From CAWFPR01 sp963817635 (GTDB lineage Bacteria > Acidobacteriota > Vicinamibacteria > Vicinamibacterales > 2-12-FULL-66-21), in contig CAWFPR010000007.1 in assembly GCA_963817635.1 (NCBI GenBank), positions 49,051-113,050 on the forward strand: a stretch of 64,000 nt of DNA. Reading direction: 5' to 3'. The notes beneath the pieces were generated by a model. It searched no databases. It saw nothing but the letters and a program-made list of their open reading frames with translations, and was not told the DNA's origin. Made by a program: the position numbers and the translations under genes. How positions within the stretch are numbered: position 1 is the stretch's first letter; every line of letters starts with the position of its first letter. Shown one piece after another: positions 56,865-64,000 of the stretch.

Positions 56865-58486
56865 GCGGGCACCCCTTCGGCGGCACGGGCCGCCGACTTC
56901 TTCGCGCGCGCGGCCTCGACGCACACACGCACCGCGACGATCACCGACAGCCCCGGATGGTCGAGCTCACGGCGGATCACGGCGGCATTGTTCGCGGCGT
57001 GCTTCGGATGGGCATCGAGCACGTGACAGTGCGCCGGGTCGACGCCGAGACCGAGAATCAGGGGCTCGAGCCTGGAGGAATTGAGCAGCGTCGGCTGCGC
57101 GCCCGTCATCCCGACGACCTCGTTGTCGACGATGATGAGCGTCATGTCGGCGTTGGCCGCAACCGCATCCATGAGCGGCGTCACTCCCGAGTGGAGGAAC
57201 GTGCTGTCGCCGATGACCGCGACGGCGGGGCGCAGGCCCGCGTCGCTCGCGCCCTTGGCCATGCCGATCGAGGCGCCCATGCAGACGCAGGATTCGATCG
57301 CGGAAAGGGGAGGCAGCGCCGCCAGCGTGTAGCAGCCGATGTCGGACGCCACGAAGCTCGTCGGGCGGCCCTCGAGCGCCTGCTGCAGGGCATGGAATGA
57401 GTCGAGGTGCGGACAGCCGGCGCACAACTGCGGCGGACGTTCCGGCACCGCGAAGTCGGTTGTGACCGAGCGGGCGTGAGGCGGGAGCCCGAGCGCGGCG
57501 CGCACGGTGTCGGGCGTCAACTCGCCGTCGGGCGGCAGATGGCCCGATTCGCGGCCGCGCACCTCGAGCGTCTGCGCCAGCAGTCCCTTGAGGGCGCGCT
57601 CGACGTACGGATAGCCGTCCTCGAGCACAATGACCCGCTTCACGTGATCGGCCAGCCCGCGCACGAGCGACACGGGAATCGGGTACGCGCCCAGGTGCAG
57701 GTGCGACGGAGCCTCCGGCAGGTCGGCGACGTTCTCCGCCAGGTAGTTCCGGCCGATTCCGGCCGTGATGACGCCGACCTCTCGGCTCGCGAGCGAGAGC
57801 AGGTTGTGGGGCGAGTGCTCCGTGTAGTCGACGAAGGTGGTCTGCCGGGCCAGCAGGTCGCGCCAGCGCCGCCGCGCGTTCGAGGGGAGAAGGATCCAGT
57901 CTTCCTGGCGGTCCGCTTTCGAGAGCGGCCGCTGTGCGATCGGATCGCCCACCTCCACCACGGCCCGGCTGTGTGCCAGCCGCGTCACCAGCCGCAGCAT
58001 GACCGGCACGTGGAAGCGTTCGGACAGATCGAACGCCTCGCGCGTCATGTCGTACGCTTCCTGCTGGTTCCGGGGCTCGAGGCAGACGATGCGCGCGAAG
58101 TCGGCCAGGACCCGGCTGTCCTGCTCGTTCTGCGAGCTGTGCATGCCAGGGTCGTCCGCGACGGCGACGACAAGGCCACCGTTGATCGCGACGAGCGCCG
58201 AATTCACGAACGGATCGGCCGCCACGTTCAGGCCCACGTGCTTCATCGCCACGAGCGACCGTCGTCCGGCCAGCGAGACCCCGAGCGCCTGCTCGTAGGC
58301 GGTCTTCTCGTTCGCGCACCATGCGGCGCGCGGTGCGCCTGGGCCGCTGTTGGTGCCCGCCTGCCGGAGGATGTACTCGAGGATCTCTGTCGATGGGGTG
58401 CCGGGATAGGCGTACGCGGCGGTGATTCCCGCGTGCAGGGCGGCAAGCGCGACGGCTTCGTCGCCCAGGAGGACCCGAGAGGGCAT
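56861..58486 (-). CDS. iorA: Indolepyruvate:ferredoxin oxidoreductase alpha subunit, lacking the C-terminal Fe-S domain
   Basis: 541 residues from ATG 58486, with GGAG seven bases upstream. The N-terminal pyrimidine-type domain (VLLGDEAVALAALHAGITAA, YPGTPSTEILEYI, NEKTAYEQALGVSLAGRRSL, KHVGLNVAADPFVNSAL) and thiamine-diphosphate domain (QLCAGCPHLDSFHALQQAL, DIGCYTLAALPPL, SCVCMGASIGMAKGAS, GDSTFLHSGVTPL with the metal ligands, IIVDNEVVGMTGAQPT) are complete. The protein ends at VIVAVRVCVEAARAKKSAAR and a few residues more, just where classical IorA begins its two CxxCxxCxxxCP motifs, so the ferredoxin-like domain is missing. There is no frame with such Cys motifs in the following DNA, which is iorB. 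An external ferredoxin must take the electrons. Confidence 0.95.
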   Translation of the reverse strand: MPSRVLLGDEAVALAALHAGITAAYAYPGTPSTEILEYILRQAGTNSGPGAPRAAWCANEKTAYEQALGVSLAGRRSLVAMKHVGLNVAADPFVNSALVAINGGLVVAVADDPGMHSSQNEQDSRVLADFARIVCLEPRNQQEAYDMTREAFDLSERFHVPVMLRLVTRLAHSRAVVEVGDPIAQRPLSKADRQEDWILLPSNARRRWRDLLARQTTFVDYTEHSPHNLLSLASREVGVITAGIGRNYLAENVADLPEAPSHLHLGAYPIPVSLVRGLADHVKRVIVLEDGYPYVERALKGLLAQTLEVRGRESGHLPPDGELTPDTVRAALGLPPHARSVTTDFAVPERPPQLCAGCPHLDSFHALQQALEGRPTSFVASDIGCYTLAALPPLSAIESCVCMGASIGMAKGASDAGLRPAVAVIGDSTFLHSGVTPLMDAVAANADMTLIIVDNEVVGMTGAQPTLLNSSRLEPLILGLGVDPAHCHVLDAHPKHAANNAAVIRRELDHPGLSVIVAVRVCVEAARAKKSAARAAEGVPA

Positions 58487-58680
58487 ATGAACTCCGCGTA
58501 TGAGCGTTGCGCGACGGGCGTCACGGCCACCGGATACCCGGGCGCCGGACGTAAATACCCGTAAGCGGAGCAACTATCGTGCTGAGCAGTAAGTCGCGGA
58601 ATCAGGAAGGTTTACGGGAGAACACCGGCAGGAATCGACGGAAATCCGGCAGTGCGCCGAGGTACCTTGTGGTCGTCTTC

Positions 58681-58722
58681 CCTGAGCCCTGAGCCCTGAG
58701 CCCTGAGCCCTGAGCCCTGAGC
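58681..58722. repeat. Tandem heptamer repeat, six copies of CCTGAGC
   Basis: Six perfect head-to-tail copies of CCTGAGC in the gap between the DEAD-box gene end (58729) and iorA. No coding frame is supported here. Copy number may vary between strains or be affected by assembly. Confidence 0.9.
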
Positions 58723-58728
58723 CAGGGT

Positions 58729-60387
58729 TCAGTGGTCCCGCCGTACCGTCGGCTTCAGACCGCGGATCTTCGTCGCGCGCAGCGCCGTGATGATGTCGTC
58801 GGCCAGGTCGTCCGGGACCTCGACCAGGGAGAAGCCGTCGGCGATTTCGATGGCCCCAATCGAGCGGGATTCGATCCCGGCCTCGCCGGTGATGGCGCCC
58901 ACGAGATCGCCCGGGCGGATGCCGGCCCGCCGCCCGGCGCTCACGAAGATGCGCGCGGTCTTCCCGAGATCGGGGTGCGCGCCCCGGGGGGCGCGGCCGC
59001 GCGCCGCCTTGAGCGGCTGCTCGGTGCGGGCATGCGTCGGCGCGGCGGGGATGTCGTGCTCGTCGGCGTCGCCCGTCAGGGCGGCGTGCGCGATCTCGAT
59101 CGCCGCGGCGGCGATCTCGACGATGTCGAACTCCGCGGCAAGCGAATCCACGACGACCCGCGTGGTGTCGAGGTTGCCGGCAAGCAGCCGCTCGCGCAGG
59201 GATGCGCGCGTGATGTCGAGCCTTCGGGCGCGAAGGTCGGCCACCGTCGGCACCGTGGCGACCTCGATTTTCTGCTTCGTGGTCGCTTCGATGCTGCGCA
59301 GCAGCCGATGCTCGCGCGGCTCGGCGAGCGTGATGGCCGTGCCGCCGCGGCCCGCGCGGCCCGTCCGGCCGATCCGGTGCACGTAGTCGTCAGCCGCTGC
59401 CGGAACGTCGTAGTTCACCACGTGCGACAGCCGCTCGATATCGAGCCCGCGCGCCGCGACGTCGGTCGCGACGAGCAGGTCCACCGTGCCGTCGCGGAAC
59501 CGTCCCATCACGCGGTCGCGCAGGCGCTGTTCCATCCCGCCGTGCAGCGCCTCGGCACTGTGGCCGTGGGCGTTGAGCATCTCGACCAGCGTGTCCACCT
59601 CGACGCGGGTCCGGCAGAAGACCAGGGCCGATTGCGGGTCCTCCATCTCGAGCACGCGCTCGAGCGCCGCCGGCTTGTGGGGCCGCCCGACGATGTAGGC
59701 GACCTGGCGGACGCGGGGAAGCTTGCCGGCCGCCGCCTTTTCGCGCGCGATGAAGATTTGCGCGGGATTCTTCAGGTGGCGCCCGGCGATGGCGGTGATG
59801 CGCGCCGGGATGGTTGCCGAAAAGAGCGCGGTCTGGCGTCCGGCGGGCGTGGCCTCGAGGATCGCGTCCAGATCCTCGGCAAAGCCCATGTCCAGCATCT
59901 CGTCCGCTTCGTCGAGCACCAGCATCTCGAGCGCGTCGAGCTTCAGCGTCCCCCTTCGGAGGTGGTCGAGCGCGCGGCCCGGCGTGGCGATGACGATTTC
60001 GGGTCCTCGCTCGAGCGCGCGAATCTGCTGGAACATCGGCGCGCCGCCGTAGATCGGCACGACGCCGAGGCCGACGCCGTGCGCGTACTTGTGGATGGCC
60101 TCCGCCACCTGCATGGCCAGCTCGCGCGTCGGCACGAGCACCAGCCCGCGCGTCCGGCCCGTCGCCCCGCCCGCCGCGGAGAATCGATGCAGCATCGGCA
60201 GCGCGAAGGCGGCGGTCTTGCCCGTGCCGGTCGCGGCCTGGCAGAGGACGTCGCGCCCCTCGATGAGCACGGGGATCGTCTCGCGCTGCACCGGCGTGGG
60301 TTCTTCGTACCCGAGCCCGGTGACGGCCGTGACGAGCGCCTTGCGGAGACCGAGCGCCGCGAACGGGGATGAGGTCGTTGTGGTCAT
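58729..60387 (-). CDS. DEAD-box RNA helicase with C-terminal DbpA-type RNA-binding domain
   Basis: 552 residues from ATG 60387 (MTTTTSSPFAALGLRKALV). All helicase motifs are present: Q motif (GYEEPTPVQRETIP), I (ATGTGKTAAF), Ia (PTRELAMQV), II (VLDEADEMLDMGF), III (SAT), IV-VI (VFCRTRVEVDTLVE, DVAARGLDIERLSHVVNYD, HRIGRTGRAGR). The C-terminal 80 residues (KTARIFVSAGRRAGIRPGDL, VGAITGEAGIESRSIGAIEI, SLVEVPDDLADDIITAL) form a DbpA RRM-like domain as in CsdA/DeaD. The likely role is ribosome assembly or cold-related mRNA remodelling. An Arg-rich or acidic tail is short compared with E. coli DeaD. Confidence 0.95.
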   Translation of the reverse strand: MTTTTSSPFAALGLRKALVTAVTGLGYEEPTPVQRETIPVLIEGRDVLCQAATGTGKTAAFALPMLHRFSAAGGATGRTRGLVLVPTRELAMQVAEAIHKYAHGVGLGVVPIYGGAPMFQQIRALERGPEIVIATPGRALDHLRRGTLKLDALEMLVLDEADEMLDMGFAEDLDAILEATPAGRQTALFSATIPARITAIAGRHLKNPAQIFIAREKAAAGKLPRVRQVAYIVGRPHKPAALERVLEMEDPQSALVFCRTRVEVDTLVEMLNAHGHSAEALHGGMEQRLRDRVMGRFRDGTVDLLVATDVAARGLDIERLSHVVNYDVPAAADDYVHRIGRTGRAGRGGTAITLAEPREHRLLRSIEATTKQKIEVATVPTVADLRARRLDITRASLRERLLAGNLDTTRVVVDSLAAEFDIVEIAAAAIEIAHAALTGDADEHDIPAAPTHARTEQPLKAARGRAPRGAHPDLGKTARIFVSAGRRAGIRPGDLVGAITGEAGIESRSIGAIEIADGFSLVEVPDDLADDIITALRATKIRGLKPTVRRDH

Positions 60388-60418
60388 GCTGTGAGAGTCC
60401 CGACCCATGCCGGGTCGA

Positions 60419-60445
60419 ATCCGTGAAATCCGTGCAATCCGTGGT
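60419..60445 (-). repeat. Dispersed intergenic repeat, copy 2
   Basis: The reverse-strand counterpart of the repeat at 33654-33680 (24 of 27 bases identical), lying in the gap between the ABC-F and DEAD-box genes and reaching the first base of the ABC-F stop region. Confidence 0.7.
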
Positions 60446-62043
60446 CAGGCGAGTGTCGCCGCGTATTCCTCGTAGGTGCCCTTGAAGTCGGTAATCGACC
60501 GGCCGTCGAAGTGCCAGACGCGCGTCCCGACTTCTTCCATCAGGTCCTGGTCGTGCGTCACGAGCAGAACGGTCCCGTCGAACTTCTGGAGCGCCACGTT
60601 GAGCGCGTTGATGGACTCGAGATCGAGGTGGTTGGTCGGCTCGTCGAGGACGAGCAGGTTCGGCTTCTGCAGCATGATGCGGCAGAACAGCAGTCGCGCG
60701 GTCTCGCCGCCGGACAGGGCGTCGGTCGGCTTCAGCCCTTCCTCGCCGCTGAAGAGCATCTGGCCGAGCAGGCCGTGGATATCCTGGCGCGCCGCGTCCG
60801 GATCGAACTGATGCAGCCACTCGACGGCCGTCATGCCCCGGACGATCGCGCCGGTGTGATCCTGTGCGAAGTAGCCGACCGAGACTTCGTGGCCCCAGCG
60901 CACCGACCCGCTGTCCACGTCGCCGGGCGCGGCGGGCAGCCCTGGCGCGTCGGCGAGCAGCGCGCGCAGCAGCGTCGTCTTGCCGAGACCGTTGCGTCCG
61001 ACGAGGACGATCTTCTCGCCGCGGTTCACGATGGCGCTGAAGCCGGACACGATCGGCCGGCCGCCATGAGCCTTCGAGACGCCCTTGATTTCCATCGCCG
61101 TCCTGCCCGACGGCCGGTTCATCAGGAACCGGATGTACGGGCGCTGGATGTTCGAGCGCGCCAGCTCGGTCGTCTGGAGCCGCTCGACCTCCTTGCGGCG
61201 CGACTGCACCTGGCTCGATCGGGTGCCGGCCGAAAACCGGGCGATGAAGTCGTTCAATTGGGCGATCTTCTTTTCGCGCTGCGCGTTCTGGGACTCGACG
61301 CGCGTGCGGATCTGCGTCTTGGCCATCACCATGTCGTCATACCCGCCGGTGTAGGTGATGATCGTCTCGTAGTCGATGTCGGCGATATGCGTGCAGATCG
61401 CGTTCAGGAAGTGCCGGTCGTGGGAGATGACGATCAGCGTGCCGTCATAGCGCACGAAGAAGTCCCGGAGCCAGTGGATCGAATCGAGGTCGAGGTGATT
61501 GGTCGGCTCGTCGAGCAGGAGCGCCTGCGGATGACCGAAGAGCGCCTGCGCGAGCAGGACGCGCACCTTCTGGCCCCCCTGGAGTTCGCCCATGGTGCGC
61601 TCGTGCAGATCGTCCGGAATGTCCAGCCCCTGGAGGAGAATGGCCGCGTCGGTCTCGGCCGTGTACCCGTCCTCCTCGCCGACGATGCCCTCGAGTTCCC
61701 CGAGCCGCATCCCGTCGTCGTGGCTCATGTCGAGCTTGGCGTAGAGGCGCTCGCGTTCCTCGAGGGCGGCCCACAGGCGCGCGTTGCCCATGATGACGGT
61801 GTCGATGACGCGGAAGGTGTCGAAGGCGAACTGATCCTGCTTGAGGACGCCCAGTTTGGGAGGCGCGACGACCGAGCCGGCCTGCGGCGTGAGTTCGCCG
61901 GTCAGCAGCTTCATGAACGTGGATTTGCCCGCGCCGTTCGGGCCGGTCAGGCCGTAGCGCCGGCCGGCCGAGAAGGTGGTGCTGACCTCTTCGAAGAGCA
62001 CCTTCGAGCCGTACCGCATTGAGACGCCGTTGACTGCAATCAT
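60445..62043 (-). CDS. ABC-F family ATPase, YbiT-like
   Basis: 532 residues with two ABC domains and no TM region. Domain 1: Walker A GPNGAGKSTFMKLL, KQDQFAFDTFRVIDTVIMG (a YbiT hallmark), an altered signature GELQGGQKVRVLLAQALF, Walker B LLLDEPTNHLDLDS. The P-site linker is QNAQREKKIAQLNDFIARFS. Domain 2: an unusual Walker A GRNGLGKTTLL, signature LSGGETARLLFCR, Walker B LLVLDEPTNHLDLES, and VTHDQDLMEEVGTRVWHFD. ABC-F proteins bind the ribosomal E site and relieve stalled translation. The strong likeness to E. coli YbiT across the whole length supports this subgroup over antibiotic-resistance ABC-Fs. Confidence 0.95.
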   Translation of the reverse strand: MIAVNGVSMRYGSKVLFEEVSTTFSAGRRYGLTGPNGAGKSTFMKLLTGELTPQAGSVVAPPKLGVLKQDQFAFDTFRVIDTVIMGNARLWAALEERERLYAKLDMSHDDGMRLGELEGIVGEEDGYTAETDAAILLQGLDIPDDLHERTMGELQGGQKVRVLLAQALFGHPQALLLDEPTNHLDLDSIHWLRDFFVRYDGTLIVISHDRHFLNAICTHIADIDYETIITYTGGYDDMVMAKTQIRTRVESQNAQREKKIAQLNDFIARFSAGTRSSQVQSRRKEVERLQTTELARSNIQRPYIRFLMNRPSGRTAMEIKGVSKAHGGRPIVSGFSAIVNRGEKIVLVGRNGLGKTTLLRALLADAPGLPAAPGDVDSGSVRWGHEVSVGYFAQDHTGAIVRGMTAVEWLHQFDPDAARQDIHGLLGQMLFSGEEGLKPTDALSGGETARLLFCRIMLQKPNLLVLDEPTNHLDLESINALNVALQKFDGTVLLVTHDQDLMEEVGTRVWHFDGRSITDFKGTYEEYAATLA

Positions 62044-62087
62044 CTCGGACCCGTACTCCAGGTAAATCCGTCGAGGGGGAACTTGTC

Positions 62088-62093
62088 ATTATA
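62088..62093 (-). promoter_or_regulatory. Candidate -10 element (TATAAT) for the ABC-F gene
   Basis: A consensus TATAAT on the minus strand about 45 bases upstream of the ABC-F ATG; leader about 37 bases with GGAG nearer the start. No clear -35. Confidence 0.4.
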
Positions 62094-62315
62094 ACACCGG
62101 CGGCCCTGGAATGCGGGGGCGCGGCCGGTCGGGGTTGGATCGGGCCGTCGCCGCGCGTAACGAAACAGCAGCGTCGAGCGTAAGTGACAGCAGCCGGCCG
62201 TGAGAAGGACAGGGACGGCCCTGCCCGGCGGAGGTGGCTCATTGGCGTCCTCTGCGGGCGGCCGCCGTAGTATAGTCACCCTCTCGTTTTACTTGTCTTG
62301 CCCGGGAGAAATCGA

Positions 62316-63995
62316 ATGAAACAGCTACAGCTTCGGCGTCTGGCGCTTGCCGCGGCCGCCGCCGGCCTTCTCGCGACGCTGCCGCTCGGCGCGGCCGGCG
62401 AGAAGATCGACTACGAGGCCATCAACAAGATCAAGCAGGAAGGGATGCAGAACTCGCAGGTCATGGAGATCGCGAGCTGGCTGACCGACGTCTACGGCCC
62501 GCGCCTGACGGGTGCGCCCATGATGATGAAGGGCGCCGAGTGGGCGATGCAGCAGATGAAGTCCTGGGGCCTCCAGAACGTGCACATCGAGAACTGGCAC
62601 GACATCAACGGCTTCACGCGCGGCTGGACCAACGACAAGTTCTACATGGAGGCCGTCGCACCCGACGCGTTCCCGATCCCCGGGACGCCGACCGGCTGGA
62701 CGCCGGGCACCAACGGCCTCGTCCGGGGCGACGTCATCCTCGTCACCGAGACGACGCAGGAAGATCTCCAGAAGTACGCGGGCAAGCTGAAGGGCAAGTG
62801 GATTCTCACGCAGCCCGCGCCCGACGTGGCGGCGTACTGGACGGCGCCGGCCAGCCGGGAAACGCCGGAGGCGCTCGAGGCGATGGAACTGAACCCGCCG
62901 GCGGGCCGCGAGTTCGGCGTACCGGCTCCGGCGGCTGTGGGGCGCGGCGGCCGCGGCGGCGGGCGCGGCGGCCCGGCGGCGTTCAACCGCAACGACTTCT
63001 TCTTCGCCGAAGGCGCGCTCGGCACGCTCTCCACGGCGCCGCGCGGCCACGGCATCTACACGATCAGCGGCAACCGGAACGCCGATCCGGCAACGACGCT
63101 GCCCGCGGTCGTCATTCCGGCCGAGCAGTACGGCCGCATGGTGCGGATCCTCGAGAAGAACATGCCGGTCACCATCGAGGCGGACATCAAGAACACCTTC
63201 ACGCCCGACCCGCCCATGTTCAACGTGGTCGGCGAAATTCCCGGCACCGACAAGGCGGACGAAGTCGTGATGCTCGGCGGCCACTTCGATACGTGGCATG
63301 CGGGCACGGGCGCGACCGACAACAGCGCGGGTTCGGCCGCGATGCTCGAGGCGATGCGCATCCTGAAGGCGACCGGCGTGCCGCTGCGCCGCACCGTCCG
63401 CATCGGGCTCTGGACGGGTGAAGAGCAGGGCCTCATCGGCTCGCACCAGTACGTCGAAGCACACTACGCGACGCGCGGCCCGGCGCCCGCTCCGCCGGCC
63501 GGCGCGCCGCCCGCGGCGGTTGCCCCCGGACAACGTGGCGGCGGACGCGGTCCGCAGGGTCCGCTCGAGCTCAAGCCTGAGCACGCCAAGTTCGCCGGCT
63601 ACTTCAACATCGACAACGGCACCGGCGCGATCCGCGGCGTGTACCTGCAGGGGAACGAAGCCGTCGCGCCGATCTTCCGCGAGTGGATGGAACCGTTCCG
63701 CAGCATGGGCATGACGACGTTGACGATCCGGAACACGGGGGGCACGGATCACCAGTCGTTCGATGGGGTGGGGCTTCCGGGCTTCCAGTTCATCCAGGAC
63801 GAGATCGAGTACAACCAGATGACGCACCACACCAATCTGGACATGTACGAACGGCTGCAGCCGAACGACATGATGAAAAACGCGACCATCGCGGCCGCCT
63901 TCGCCTATCTGGCTGCCAACCGCGACGAGAAGCTGCCGCGCAAGCCGCTGCCGACGGCCGGTGGCGGACGGCGCGGAACGGGCGCAGGGCAGTAA
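62316..63995 (+). CDS. Secreted M28-family zinc aminopeptidase/carboxypeptidase
   Basis: 559 residues from ATG 62316, chosen because GGGAGAA is four bases upstream and a signal peptide follows (MKQLQLRRLALAAAAAGLLA). Residues 25-190 form the N-terminal part, then a PA-like insert region with a Gly/Arg-rich loop (GRGGRGGGRGG), and the M28 core: GGHFDTWHAGTGATDNSAGS (first His and bridging Asp), WTGEEQGLIGSHQYVEAH (Glu pair), FNIDNGTGAIRG (Asp) and MTHHTNLDMYERL (last His). A second loop reads RGPAPAPPAGAPPA ... RGGGRGPQGP, nearly the same as in the beta-propeller gene at the start of the window. It would release amino acids from peptides in the periplasm or outside. It ends at 63995, complete. 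Confidence 0.94.
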   Translation: MKQLQLRRLALAAAAAGLLATLPLGAAGEKIDYEAINKIKQEGMQNSQVMEIASWLTDVYGPRLTGAPMMMKGAEWAMQQMKSWGLQNVHIENWHDINGFTRGWTNDKFYMEAVAPDAFPIPGTPTGWTPGTNGLVRGDVILVTETTQEDLQKYAGKLKGKWILTQPAPDVAAYWTAPASRETPEALEAMELNPPAGREFGVPAPAAVGRGGRGGGRGGPAAFNRNDFFFAEGALGTLSTAPRGHGIYTISGNRNADPATTLPAVVIPAEQYGRMVRILEKNMPVTIEADIKNTFTPDPPMFNVVGEIPGTDKADEVVMLGGHFDTWHAGTGATDNSAGSAAMLEAMRILKATGVPLRRTVRIGLWTGEEQGLIGSHQYVEAHYATRGPAPAPPAGAPPAAVAPGQRGGGRGPQGPLELKPEHAKFAGYFNIDNGTGAIRGVYLQGNEAVAPIFREWMEPFRSMGMTTLTIRNTGGTDHQSFDGVGLPGFQFIQDEIEYNQMTHHTNLDMYERLQPNDMMKNATIAAAFAYLAANRDEKLPRKPLPTAGGGRRGTGAGQ

Positions 63996-64000
63996 GAGGC

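Noticed and set aside
58732..60372. A 546-codon plus-strand open frame opposite the DEAD-box helicase, and a similar one (60511-62022) opposite the ABC-F gene
   Set aside because: Both mirror well-identified genes, have low-complexity Arg/Val/Asp composition and no recognisable motifs.
1..64000. tRNA, rRNA, CRISPR array, transposase or prophage genes
   Set aside because: I looked for T-loop (GGTTCGA), rRNA-like conserved blocks, spaced direct repeats and transposase/integrase motifs and found no convincing example.

Overview
The window is 64 kb of GC-rich DNA (clearly above 60% GC by eye) from a Gram-negative soil-type bacterium. The best taxonomic guess is Acidobacteriota, class Vicinamibacteria. 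This is inferred from an ABC permease of the 'acidobacterial duplicated orphan permease' (ADOP) type, many secreted proteins with Pro/Ala/Gly/Arg-rich loops, a TonB receptor and RND efflux genes (so an outer membrane), and housekeeping genes (groES-groEL, purA, rnc, ftsB-like, iorAB). It looks like a chromosome: I saw no phage, transposase, CRISPR, rRNA or tRNA gene.

Layout. 0-3.6 kb: a secreted beta-propeller protein, an OmpR-type response regulator with its histidine kinase, and a small zinc-ribbon protein. 3.7-10.2 kb, minus strand: a likely operon of TonB-dependent receptor, YfiR-like periplasmic protein, a very large CHASE8 hybrid histidine kinase ending in an HPt domain, and a response regulator with a Cys-rich tail. 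Two tandem Crp/Fnr regulators diverge from it (10.4-11.8 kb). 11.9-17.7 kb, minus: RND efflux pump, its lipoprotein adaptor, a secreted protein and a small CCCH protein. 17.9-20.1 kb: groES, groEL and a DUF7662 gene with overlapping ends. 20.1-29.2 kb, minus: a giant cyclic beta-1,2-glucan synthase-like enzyme and a PAP2 phosphatase. 29.4-36.3 kb: FtsB/DivIC-like protein, CutA, a Cys/Met-metabolism PLP enzyme, a membrane SpoIIE-type phosphatase, an amidohydrolase, and RNase III fused to an N-terminal DUF2007 domain. 36.3-40.8 kb, minus: hutH, hutU and an AAA-type ATPase with a winged helix. 40.8-45.8 kb: purA, PilZ protein, HAD phosphatase, ROK sugar kinase, chlorite-dismutase-family haem protein. 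45.8-52.4 kb: cysteine-synthase-like enzyme, BlaI/M56 pair, multihaem cytochrome, ADOP permease, ferredoxin. 52.4-58.5 kb, minus: HI0933-type flavoprotein, a small protein, an ADP-forming acyl-CoA ligase, iorB and iorA. 58.7-64 kb: DEAD-box helicase with DbpA domain, ABC-F ATPase, M28 peptidase.

Metabolically, hutH/hutU, the iorAB plus ADP-forming CoA ligase set, the PLP enzymes and the secreted peptidase point to use of peptides and amino acids. The ior/ligase set would oxidise aromatic 2-oxoacids to acyl-CoA and recover ATP by substrate-level phosphorylation. Signalling capacity is high: one classical two-component pair, one multi-step phosphorelay, two Crp/Fnr factors, a PP2C-type phosphatase and a PilZ protein.

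Quality warning. Many genes carry single-base frameshifts, densest at 2-16 kb and 50-51.5 kb. They hit essential genes (groEL, ftsB-like) as well as accessory ones, and reading simply continues in another frame with the family motifs intact. I therefore treat them as probable sequencing or assembly indels, give each such gene one joined span, and state where the frame changes.
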